DNA of 13,143 nt from JAHFQJ01 sp046050125 (GCA_046050125.1 JBJOQB010000070.1:1-13143); one strand, 5' to 3'; positions 1-6,829 are shown, counted from the stretch's first letter. A program made the numbers and translations. The notes: generated by a model from the letters alone, not told the origin.

Positions 1-2
1 AT

Positions 3-101
3 AAGAATATTTGTAACAACAAATATTTTTACGAGGCAATCTCTGTGAAGCGAGAACCCACCAAAGATACGAAAGTATCAGTAGGAAACCCCGTCCTTTA
101 G
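3..101 (+). pseudogene. tnpB: Possible 3' end of tnpB (window-truncated)
   Basis: One frame stays open from base 3 to a TAG at 99-101. It encodes about 32 residues that include EAISVKREP and end in GNPVL. In IS605-type elements the tnpB stop codon commonly lies inside or just before the terminal hairpin, because the omega-RNA overlaps the 3' end of the gene; this frame ends in the hairpin loop, as expected. Only the C-terminal tail, which is poorly conserved in TnpB, is present, so no catalytic RuvC residue can be checked. It is entered as a partial gene cut by the window edge, not as a shown pseudogene. An accidental open frame is possible. Confidence 0.35.
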
Positions 102-104
102 GGC

Positions 105-111
105 GGGGAGG
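105..111 (+). promoter_or_regulatory. Shine-Dalgarno-like GGGGAGG supplied by the insertion element end
   Basis: GGGGAGG at 105-111 is part of the transposon terminus. It touches the ATG at 112 (no spacer) but stands 12 bases before the in-frame ATG at 124, so if it works as a ribosome binding site it more likely serves 124. Its first bases are also paired in the 89-108 hairpin, which could hide it. Confidence 0.4.
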
Positions 112-450
112 ATGTCATATGGTATGGAAAGATTGCCACTAAAAGTATTATTATTTTCTGATGCAGTCTTGCTATTTTTCTTTGATTTTATAAATGCTGT
201 ATTAGCATTTAATATTTATAGTTTAGTTGCATTTATTCTATTCTTGGGTATCAATATATTTGTAATATATGCACTAAGAAAAATGGCAGAATACGACCCA
301 CAAATGATTAAATCATATCTTAGAAGCCAAAGATACCAAAATTACTATTCTGCACGTTCTAGTGTGCATAATACGCATTTAAGAAACAATAATTTCTTAT
401 TATATTTACTAATTACGATTATTGGCGTAATGATGATGATATATATCTAA
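112..450 (+). CDS. trbD: TrbD/VirB3-like conjugation membrane protein, N-terminus altered by the insertion element
   Basis: TrbD/VirB3 is a small inner-membrane protein that works with the VirB4/TrbE ATPase in pilus biogenesis. The product (112 residues from the ATG at 112, 108 from the ATG at 124) has two adjacent hydrophobic segments at about residues 12-55 and then the family's conserved region: RKMAEYDPQM, then YLRSQRYQNYYSARS, which resembles the TrbD pattern MAKADP...YLRHRRYRPYYPARS. A final hydrophobic stretch ends the protein. It lies 33 bases before trbE, as in trb operons. The first codons (ATG TCA) are transposon sequence. TYG-type residues before M5 look like the family's G-x-ER motif, which normally follows about 20 more residues, so the native start was probably displaced. 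ATG 124 has the better ribosome-site spacing. Confidence 0.82.
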   Translation: MSYGMERLPLKVLLFSDAVLLFFFDFINAVLAFNIYSLVAFILFLGINIFVIYALRKMAEYDPQMIKSYLRSQRYQNYYSARSSVHNTHLRNNNFLLYLLITIIGVMMMIYI

Positions 451-483
451 TTTGTAGTTATTTTTATAATAGGGTTATTTAGT

Positions 484-2922
484 ATGTTTGCATTCAAAAA
501 AATTAATAATCAAGAAAAGCAGTTAGCTTTATCTGACATAAAGCCTTGGGCTTATTTAGTTGATGATGGCATTATACTAAATAAAAATGGCGCTATCATT
601 GCTGGATTTGCTTATAGAGGCGAAGATCTAGCAAATATTACGCAAGATACTAATAATCATATAACATTAACCATAAATCAAGCATTAAAAATGTTTGATA
701 ATGGTTATATTCTCAATGCTGATTTAATCAGAACAAAACATAACATTAATTTTGATAATGCAAATTATTTTAACAATTTAGTATCTCATGCAATAGAACA
801 AGAAAGAATAAATCAATTTAAAAATAATGATTATTATACTTCTGAATACATAATAACTATTACATATCTACCTGATGTAAGCTCAAAAAATAGATTTACA
901 GAAAAGTTTTTTGATGAAGATAACCAAGAATATACTAGTTCACTTGATTATATTCTTGATAACTTTAAAAATAAAATAAGTGAATTTGAAAATTTAATGA
1001 GTAGCGTACTAAAAATAAGAAGGTTACGCACTACAGAAATAACACAAGAATATGTGCAAGATGAATTATGTAATTATCTTAATTATTCTTTAACTTGTAT
1101 TAATCAAAAATTAAAATTACCAATTGGCTATGCTTTAGATGAATGGATAGGCAATCAAGATTTTATCGGCGGAATTTATCCTAAAATTGGAGATTATTAT
1201 TTATCAATAATAAGTATTGACCAATTCCCACACAGTACACAAGCAAATATTTTACAAGTAATTGATAAGATGCCTTTTGATTTAAGACATCACACAAGAT
1301 TTATTTACTCTAATAAAGAGCAAGCAGAAAAGCTAATTAGAAAACAGCAAAAATTATGGGACAGTCAAACAACTAAATTTTCAGATATGATATTTGAAAA
1401 AATATTTAGTACGAAGATTGGGCGTTTTAATCGTGATGCTTCCAATATGTCAGAAGATAGCGAAATTGCATTAACTGATGCACGTTCAGAGGCTGTAAAA
1501 TTTGGTTACTATACTTCAACAATTATATTATTTGATGAAGATATAAATAATTTGCAAGAAAAATCAAAAATTGTTACTCGTGAAGTACAAAGATTGGGAT
1601 TTAACGCACGAATTGAAAAAATTAATGCAATGGATACATTTTTTGGTACTTTGTCAGGTATGAACAAAAGTTGCGGTTTTAGAGAACCAATTGTACATAC
1701 ATTAAATTTATCTAATTTAATTCATACAACTAGCTTATATTTAGGTGAAGAATACTCACCAAATCCATTTTTACAAGCTAATAGTCCTGCTTTATCTTTA
1801 GCAGTAACTCAAGGTAGTACGCCATTTCATGTAAATTTACATGTTCAAGATGTGGGGCATACGTGCATTATTGGACAAATTGGAAGCGGTAAAAGTACAC
1901 TATTAGCTTTTATAATGGCTCAATATCAGAGATATGAAAATGCAAAGATTTTTGCTTTTGACCAAAGATTATCACTATTTACTATAACTAAGGCATGTAA
2001 TGGCAATCATTACGAAATTGGCGAAAATCAAGGCTTAAAATTCTGCCCCTTAGCACTAGTTACAGATAATGCAAGCATAGCATGGGCTATTGAGTATTTA
2101 ACCAGCCTTATTGAAATGCAAAATATAAAAGTAAATGCACAGCATAAAAAAACTTTATATGAGGCATTACAAAGTATACTTGACCAACAAGATAAATCAT
2201 TAAGCCAGCTAATATCTTATATTCAAGATATAGAATTAAAAACAGCACTTGTTTCATATACTAAACAAGGTGCTTTAGGCTCAATCTTAGATGGTTCACA
2301 AGATAATCTATTCATAAATGATATAACTACCTTTGAATTACAGCAATTGCTCAATATGGGCGAAAAAAACATAATTGCGGTAATAACTTATTTATTTTAT
2401 TGGATAGAAAGAAAATTAGATAATAACCCTACTTTAATAGTACTTGATGAGTGCTGGTTAATTTTAATGCGTTCATGGTTTAAAGATAAATTTATAGAAT
2501 GGTTAAAAACCTTACGTAAAATGAATTGTGCCGTAGTATTTGCTACACAATCATTATCAGATTTTACGGATAATACTAAGCTTTTTAGCAATATTTTAGA
2601 AGCATGTAGTACAAAAATATTTTTACCAAATCCTAATGCAGACCAAAAAGGAAGTGAAAAATTAATTGGTTTAAATGAATTGTATAAAAGTTTTGGTTTG
2701 AATGATGCACAAATTAATATCATTAAACACGCCCAGCATAAAAAAGAATATTTTATACATACTAAACTAGGAAGCAGGCTAATAGATTTTCAGTTAGGAC
2801 ATATTGCAAAAACTTTCTGTTGTGCTGGAATAGAGCAAGTACCGCACATAAAACAGCTTATACAAGAATACCCAAATAATTGGCAAGAAATATACATTAA
2901 TCAAAAAATAAATAATGCATAA
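484..2922 (+). CDS. trbE: TrbE/VirB4 conjugation ATPase
   Basis: This is the large cytoplasmic ATPase of the type IV secretion machine, which powers pilus assembly and substrate transfer at the inner membrane. The 812-residue length is normal for TrbE/VirB4. The N-terminal region (KPWAYLVDDGIILNKNG, about residues 21-37) matches the TrbE opening. The Walker A motif GQIGSGKST is at residues 464-472 and the Walker B motif LIVLDECW at 651-658, followed by the FATQS motif of the VirB4 family near residue 690. The start is supported by AGGG at 471-474, nine bases before the ATG. The end overlaps trbJ by 8 bases, which suggests coupled translation. All motifs look intact. Confidence 0.97.
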   Translation: MFAFKKINNQEKQLALSDIKPWAYLVDDGIILNKNGAIIAGFAYRGEDLANITQDTNNHITLTINQALKMFDNGYILNADLIRTKHNINFDNANYFNNLVSHAIEQERINQFKNNDYYTSEYIITITYLPDVSSKNRFTEKFFDEDNQEYTSSLDYILDNFKNKISEFENLMSSVLKIRRLRTTEITQEYVQDELCNYLNYSLTCINQKLKLPIGYALDEWIGNQDFIGGIYPKIGDYYLSIISIDQFPHSTQANILQVIDKMPFDLRHHTRFIYSNKEQAEKLIRKQQKLWDSQTTKFSDMIFEKIFSTKIGRFNRDASNMSEDSEIALTDARSEAVKFGYYTSTIILFDEDINNLQEKSKIVTREVQRLGFNARIEKINAMDTFFGTLSGMNKSCGFREPIVHTLNLSNLIHTTSLYLGEEYSPNPFLQANSPALSLAVTQGSTPFHVNLHVQDVGHTCIIGQIGSGKSTLLAFIMAQYQRYENAKIFAFDQRLSLFTITKACNGNHYEIGENQGLKFCPLALVTDNASIAWAIEYLTSLIEMQNIKVNAQHKKTLYEALQSILDQQDKSLSQLISYIQDIELKTALVSYTKQGALGSILDGSQDNLFINDITTFELQQLLNMGEKNIIAVITYLFYWIERKLDNNPTLIVLDECWLILMRSWFKDKFIEWLKTLRKMNCAVVFATQSLSDFTDNTKLFSNILEACSTKIFLPNPNADQKGSEKLIGLNELYKSFGLNDAQINIIKHAQHKKEYFIHTKLGSRLIDFQLGHIAKTFCCAGIEQVPHIKQLIQEYPNNWQEIYINQKINNA

Positions 2923-3691
2923 ACTAAAGAAAAATCTGATAATGTTGACCACATCAATAATCTATACATCAGCTATATTAAATGTAAGCAATGCATATGC
3001 GTGGAAGGGCGTAGCTACAGAAATAACACAATATTTAAATTTTGGACAATTATCACTCCAATATGCTAAACAAATACAACAATATGCAACACAATTACAG
3101 CAACTAAATAATGAAATTCAGCAATACATAAACATGGTAAAAAATACTGTAAATTTACCTAATGAAATATGGGCAAAATTTGCAGGTAAAATATCTCAAA
3201 TAGTACAAATATATAAAGATAGTTCAGGGATTGTAAGCACTTTGATGAATGCTGATGATGAACTAAAACAAATCTATAAAAACTATGATTTTTACAGAAT
3301 AAAAAACATGGGTGTAAAAGATTATTTTTTACAATACAGCTATTGGAATAAATCAAATAGCCAAATGTTTACCCGAATGATGAAGTTAATAGGAACACAA
3401 GCTAATTCTTTTGAAAATGAACAATCAGTATTAAAAGAGCTATTAGACGCTAACCGAGGCGATACAGGACAAAAACAAGCATTGCAAATTGGAAATCAGC
3501 TAACTGGCATGATGATACAGCAAATGCAGGAGTTAAGAAAATTGATTATGGGGCAAAATGAATTGTTTACCAAGGTTAAAGCCCAAGAAGAGGAAGAAAA
3601 GGCTAGAAGCAAGGCAATGCTAGAAAAAGCTTTAGCCCCACTGTATAGCAATGAAAGCCCTGTAATAGATGGAAATGAACAAGGATACTAA
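2915..3691 (+). CDS. trbJ: TrbJ/VirB5-like minor pilus protein with an extra C-terminal tail
   Basis: TrbJ/VirB5 proteins are exported, mostly helical proteins found at the pilus and needed for mating-pair contact. This 258-residue product has a signal peptide (basic KLKKN, then a hydrophobic core, likely cleavage after NAYA at residue 29). A long glutamine-rich helix follows (about 45-75, QYAKQIQQYATQLQQLNNE), as is typical for TrbJ. It lies directly after trbE as in Ti-type trb operons, overlapping it by 8 bases; no clear ribosome site is seen, so translation is probably coupled. After a charged helix (EEEEKARSK) the last 21 residues (238-258) recur almost unchanged at the end of the next gene product. 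Family placement rests on helical pattern and position. Confidence 0.88.
   Translation: MHKLKKNLIMLTTSIIYTSAILNVSNAYAWKGVATEITQYLNFGQLSLQYAKQIQQYATQLQQLNNEIQQYINMVKNTVNLPNEIWAKFAGKISQIVQIYKDSSGIVSTLMNADDELKQIYKNYDFYRIKNMGVKDYFLQYSYWNKSNSQMFTRMMKLIGTQANSFENEQSVLKELLDANRGDTGQKQALQIGNQLTGMMIQQMQELRKLIMGQNELFTKVKAQEEEEKARSKAMLEKALAPLYSNESPVIDGNEQGY
3626..3691 (+). repeat. Coding repeat, copy 1 (tail of trbJ)
   Basis: This 66-base unit encodes the last 21 residues of TrbJ plus its stop and matches 3880-3945 at 58 of 66 positions. Six of the eight differences are synonymous; the other two change N to K and I to V. Its 3' end holds AAGGA (3681-3685) five bases before the next gene's ATG, so the repeat also serves as that gene's ribosome binding site. 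Confidence 0.9.
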
Positions 3692-3945
3692 TGCATACAT
3701 TTAGTAAACAAGAAGTAATAAAGTTATGCCTAATTAGTTTATTTATTGGTGGTGTAATATTTGGAGGTTTAGGCTACTTTTTAGGTAGGAATTCGGACCA
3801 AGCAGAATTTTACAAATTGAAGTTATCTCAAGAAAAGCAAGAAGTTATAAATAGAGAAAAGTCTAAGCAAGCATTAGATAAAGCATTAGCACCATTGTAT
3901 AGCAAGGAAAGCCCTGTTGTAGATGGTAATGAACAAGGATATTAA
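3691..3945 (+). CDS. Small membrane protein in the trbK (entry-exclusion) position, sharing the TrbJ tail
   Basis: This 84-residue protein matches no family I can name. It has a short N-terminus, one glycine-rich membrane segment (about residues 12-31, with G20, G21, G25, G26, G28 and G32 spaced like a glycine zipper), a charged helix (about 38-63) and a C-terminal tail (64-84) identical to the end of TrbJ in 19 of 21 residues. The start overlaps the trbJ stop (TAATG) and has AAGGA five bases upstream, so it is certainly coupled to trbJ. In Ti-type trb operons and many VirB systems the gene between virB5 and virB6 is the entry-exclusion gene (trbK or eex). That role is inferred from position only: there is no lipobox, unlike the RP4 TrbK lipoprotein. 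Confidence 0.8.
   Translation: MHTFSKQEVIKLCLISLFIGGVIFGGLGYFLGRNSDQAEFYKLKLSQEKQEVINREKSKQALDKALAPLYSKESPVVDGNEQGY
3880..3945 (+). repeat. Coding repeat, copy 2 (tail of the 84-residue membrane protein)
   Basis: This is the second copy of the 66-base unit at 3626-3691, in the same reading frame and ending at the stop codon. Here too AAGGA (3935-3939) is retained, ten bases before the ATG at 3950 of the following gene. The divergence is mainly at third codon positions, which argues for selection on the peptide rather than a very recent duplication. Confidence 0.9.
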
Positions 3946-3949
3946 AAAT

Positions 3950-4171
3950 ATGGGACTACTTATACTTTTATTCGTAATTTATTTAATATATAAATTTGTC
4001 AGCTATGTAGTAAATACAACAGATAATACACCTAATGATAGTGTGAAAAAACAGAAATGTTGTTGTTGCAAGAAAAAAACATTATGGGATATATGTCTTG
4101 ATGGAGATGTAAAGACATCAATTTATGATTATGAATATTATTACATAACAAAAGGTAAAGAAAAATGTTAA
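3950..4171 (+). CDS. Small cysteine-rich single-pass membrane protein, unknown function
   Basis: The product is 73 residues from the ATG at 3950. In-frame ATGs at 3929 and 3923 would give 80 or 82 residues but overlap the previous gene; 3950 is preferred because AAGGA at 3935-3939 is at workable spacing. One membrane segment sits at the very N-terminus (GLLILLFVIYLIYKF). A polar linker follows, then a run of four cysteines within a lysine-rich patch (KKQKCCCCKKK), a further cysteine nine residues on, an aromatic stretch (YDYEYYY) and a terminal cysteine. The stop overlaps the next gene's ATG. The family is not recognised. Position between trbJ and trbL again suggests entry exclusion or another recipient-sensing job, as inference only. 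Confidence 0.65.
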   Translation: MGLLILLFVIYLIYKFVSYVVNTTDNTPNDSVKKQKCCCCKKKTLWDICLDGDVKTSIYDYEYYYITKGKEKC

Positions 4172-5022
4172 TAGCTAATCCATTATTTGATAGTGCATTT
4201 AAATTTTTAATGCAAGATTTGACAGTTGCACGACACTTTATAAGTATCATTTTAAATAGAAATATTGAAATAGAAGGATTTGAGGCAACAGAAGATGCAT
4301 TAATAAATACAAATCGTGAAACAGGCTTTTCATCGCAAAGAATGGATTTTCACGCAACTATAATTGAAGAAAATGGTACAAAACGCAAGGTACTAATCGA
4401 ACTGCAAAAAAGTCATACTTTAACTGATATAAGCAGGTTTAGGCGTTATTTGGCAAAATCATATTATGATACGGATACCTTACCTAAAAACGCAGAGCAT
4501 GAAGAAATAATCTCAATTTACATACTGGGATTTAAATTAAATATACCTGTAGCAGTAGTAAAAACAAGTACACAATTAATAGATGCAAGCACACAAGAGT
4601 TATTAAATGCAAATACAGATGATGACGTATTCATACGTAAATTGCACCACGAAAGTATCTTTATTGATACTACAAAATTAACTAATAAAATGCAAAACAG
4701 AGTAGATAGGTTATTAGCGGTATTTAATCAAACTTATATTACAGAAAATAAATTTACATTAGATATACCAGTTGATGATTTAACAATTCCTAATACTGAT
4801 TTAGTTTTAATTAATAGATTAAATTATGCTTTATTGGATAAAGAATTAAGGCATAACTTATCAGTGCAGGCAGAATATCAAATGGTTATTGATAAAGAAA
4901 TATCTACTGTTGAGCAAAAAGCCAAATTAGAAATTGCTAAGTCTATGAAAAATGAAGGTTTGGATAATAATTTAATTCTAAAATTAACAAGCTTAACCCA
5001 AGAAGAAATAGACAAACTATAG
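4165..5022 (+). CDS. Rpn-like PD-(D/E)XK nuclease (PDDEXK_2 'transposase' family)
   Basis: Rpn/PDDEXK_2 proteins are DNA endonucleases, long labelled transposases; some promote RecA-independent recombination and some have been linked to phage defence. The 285-residue product looks full length. The N-terminal motif is NPLFDSAFKFLMQD (residues 5-18), with the family's early aspartate D9. The catalytic core is D61 (QRMDFHA) and E79-x-Q81 (VLIELQK), the usual glutamine variant of E-x-K. The C-terminus (about 258-285: KSMKNEGLDNN, then LTQEEIDKL) is the short helical tail common in this family. The ATG overlaps the stop of the small gene upstream, so it is translated as part of the trb operon. It is not a known type IV secretion component and is probably cargo. 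Confidence 0.88.
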   Translation: MLIANPLFDSAFKFLMQDLTVARHFISIILNRNIEIEGFEATEDALINTNRETGFSSQRMDFHATIIEENGTKRKVLIELQKSHTLTDISRFRRYLAKSYYDTDTLPKNAEHEEIISIYILGFKLNIPVAVVKTSTQLIDASTQELLNANTDDDVFIRKLHHESIFIDTTKLTNKMQNRVDRLLAVFNQTYITENKFTLDIPVDDLTIPNTDLVLINRLNYALLDKELRHNLSVQAEYQMVIDKEISTVEQKAKLEIAKSMKNEGLDNNLILKLTSLTQEEIDKL

Positions 5023-5053
5023 TAAATTCAACTTATAAATAAAGAGATTGAGC

Positions 5054-6826
5054 ATGATTAAAAAATTGCTTGCAATAGTATTACTATTGCATATAGGGCT
5101 TTGTTTTGCCCAAAATTCCCCAAAACTACCGCCAAGCCCTTTTTCATTTATGAATGGGCAAACGGCATTAAATAATTCTAGTAATCTTAAAGATGCTGGA
5201 TTACCTCAAATAGTGCTAAGTAGTGATTTAGGTTCTAACAGTAATATTAATAATGGATTACAAGCAAATATACAAACTAGTAATGCTAATTCATTGACTA
5301 CTACGAGTTTAGATATACCAGAAGCAAAGAGAAAAGAATATTTAGATAATATGGTAGAGAGACTTGTAAATCCTCTTAATACTCAGTGGGAAAAGTATGG
5401 AAAAGTAATACAACAAAAGACTTTAGATTTATTTGTTTATTTTTTGTATTTTGTGATGTTATTTCGTTTAATCAAATTTTTAGTACAAGGTCAGTATGAC
5501 CTTACATTTTTTCTAATAGATACAATTTTATTGGTTGTAATAATGAAAATAATTTCATTATTAATAATAAATGCTGATACTGTTAGTTTAAGTGTAATAA
5601 ATATCTTTAGGGATATTGCAAGAGACGCTACAGGTATAAAAGATATAAAACCAAGTATGTTATTAGAGGTGGCAACTAAATATGTAAATGATGTGTGTAA
5701 ATTTGTATTTACATTAAGTTTTCAGGACTTATTAAAAGGGTTAGTGTTTGCATCTTTGGCAATTGCAACATTTATTATCATAGGTGGTTTAGTTATAAGG
5801 TATGTTGTTGCTATTTTTGAAGCAATGATTATAGTTAAAGTTAGTGTAGTTTATTTAGCTTTTTACGGACTAGAGCAATTAAGAGATTTAAGCATTAAGC
5901 CAATTGTACAATGGATAAATATAGGTGTAAAACTTATGTTTTTACAATTAATGATAGGTTTAGAGTTAAGTATTTTAAATGATTTTATAAAGCCAAATGA
6001 AATAAATATCTATATGATTTTAAGTGTATTTATGTCTAGTTTTATGATGTTAGTTATCACTTGGACTATACCTAAAATTTTAGATAACATAATTTTAGGT
6101 AGTGTTAATTCAAGTAATTCATCTGTAAGTGCAATTAAAAATGCTGCAAATGTAATTCAACAAGGTGTAACATCATTAGCAACAAATCTAGTAAAAAATG
6201 CTGGTGGTGCATCACAACTAATCAAAGCACATCAAAATTATCAGCAAGCTTTAAAAAATCACAATAGTGTAAATATGCCAACTACTAGCAATAATTCTAG
6301 TGGAACAAATAACTTAAACCCAAAAACAACTAGTTTATCTACATCAAATCAAGGATTTGATACTAAACAGAATAATATTAGTAATTCAAGTAACTTGCCA
6401 AATAGCGAGATACAAAAACAATCAAATCAACCAATAAACCAAGACAATGTAAAAAATTCTAACTCACAGAATGCCTTATCAGAGAATAATACATCATCTG
6501 TTAATAGTTCTACTGGTGCTAATAATTCATCGAAATTAGGCAATATGAAGGCATTTGCTGGAGATGTAGCAAAAGGAGCAATTGATATGGGTAAAAAATC
6601 AATTGGCAATGCATTCGGACAAACACCAGCAGGCAAACTAGCTACTCACTTTGACAGTAAAACTCAAGAGCTTCAAAAACAAACAGCACAAGCTCAAATA
6701 GATAATTATTACAAAGAATTAAGGCAAGGATTTAATAATCAAAATACAAATCAAGAAAATTCTAGTAAAAATATAGATACTTCAAATAATGTGACAAACA
6801 CCATAGAAAAATTTAAGAAGGACTAA
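5054..6826 (+). CDS. trbL: TrbL/VirB6 polytopic inner-membrane protein
   Basis: TrbL/VirB6 forms the inner-membrane part of the DNA transfer channel. The 590-residue product begins with a signal peptide (IKKLLAIVLLLHIGLCFA, likely cut before Q20) and a polar Ser/Asn-rich periplasmic region. About six membrane segments follow, near residues 125-145, 150-172, 226-250, 252-275, 292-312 and 318-340. The C-terminal 190 residues are polar; about 403-500 is low-complexity Asn/Ser/Gln, and then comes a GQTPAGKLA motif (about 519-527) resembling the C-terminal glycine-rich motif of TrbL. The ATG at 5054 is chosen over the TTG at 5048 because AGAG (5043-5046) lies seven bases upstream. It is separated from the nuclease gene by 31 bases, one of the widest gaps in the operon. 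Confidence 0.93.
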   Translation: MIKKLLAIVLLLHIGLCFAQNSPKLPPSPFSFMNGQTALNNSSNLKDAGLPQIVLSSDLGSNSNINNGLQANIQTSNANSLTTTSLDIPEAKRKEYLDNMVERLVNPLNTQWEKYGKVIQQKTLDLFVYFLYFVMLFRLIKFLVQGQYDLTFFLIDTILLVVIMKIISLLIINADTVSLSVINIFRDIARDATGIKDIKPSMLLEVATKYVNDVCKFVFTLSFQDLLKGLVFASLAIATFIIIGGLVIRYVVAIFEAMIIVKVSVVYLAFYGLEQLRDLSIKPIVQWINIGVKLMFLQLMIGLELSILNDFIKPNEINIYMILSVFMSSFMMLVITWTIPKILDNIILGSVNSSNSSVSAIKNAANVIQQGVTSLATNLVKNAGGASQLIKAHQNYQQALKNHNSVNMPTTSNNSSGTNNLNPKTTSLSTSNQGFDTKQNNISNSSNLPNSEIQKQSNQPINQDNVKNSNSQNALSENNTSSVNSSTGANNSSKLGNMKAFAGDVAKGAIDMGKKSIGNAFGQTPAGKLATHFDSKTQELQKQTAQAQIDNYYKELRQGFNNQNTNQENSSKNIDTSNNVTNTIEKFKKD

Positions 6827-6829
6827 AAA

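Larger units (their letters stand above)
1..117 (+). mobile_element. Right end of an IS200/IS605-family (TnpB-type) insertion element
   Basis: The last part of this stretch has the form typical of IS200/IS605/IS1341 right ends. An 8-bp perfect G+C-rich stem (89-96 with 101-108, one G-T pair, loop TTTA) is followed by GGAGGATGTCA. It is strikingly G+C-rich against the AT-rich surroundings. Such elements have no terminal inverted repeats and insert without target duplication, so the right boundary is placed just after TCA (about 117) and could be off by a few bases. The rest of the element (most of tnpB, left end) lies outside the window. The call rests on recognising the terminal hairpin motif, not on a database match. 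Confidence 0.75.
1..117 (+). ncRNA. 3' part of a TnpB omega-RNA (reRNA) scaffold
   Basis: Three consecutive hairpins are visible: a 9-bp AT-rich stem (6-14 with 19-27, loop AACA, followed by a T run to base 30), a 5-bp stem capped by GAAA (66-70 with 75-79), and the strong 8-bp terminal stem (89-96 with 101-108). In characterised IS200/IS605 elements the RNA bound by TnpB covers the 3' end of tnpB and the right end, and the flanking DNA just past the element acts as guide. Here the guide would start near 118, inside trbD. The 5' end of the RNA lies outside the window. That this copy is transcribed and active is inference. Confidence 0.5.

Noticed and set aside
6..30. AT-rich hairpin plus T run as a rho-independent terminator
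   Set aside because: The stem is 9 bp but almost all A-T, and it sits where the omega-RNA scaffold is expected; it is better read as part of that RNA.
465..470. TATAAT as a -10 promoter box before trbE
   Set aside because: No -35 element at proper spacing, and such hexamers are frequent by chance in DNA this AT-rich; the gene is read through from trbD.
4062..4073. Four-cysteine run as a zinc finger
   Set aside because: Consecutive cysteines do not fit the paired C-x-x-C spacing, and the protein is membrane-anchored and too short for the rest of a finger.
5048..5050. TTG as start of trbL
   Set aside because: The ATG at 5054 in the same frame has better ribosome-site spacing and directly begins the signal peptide.
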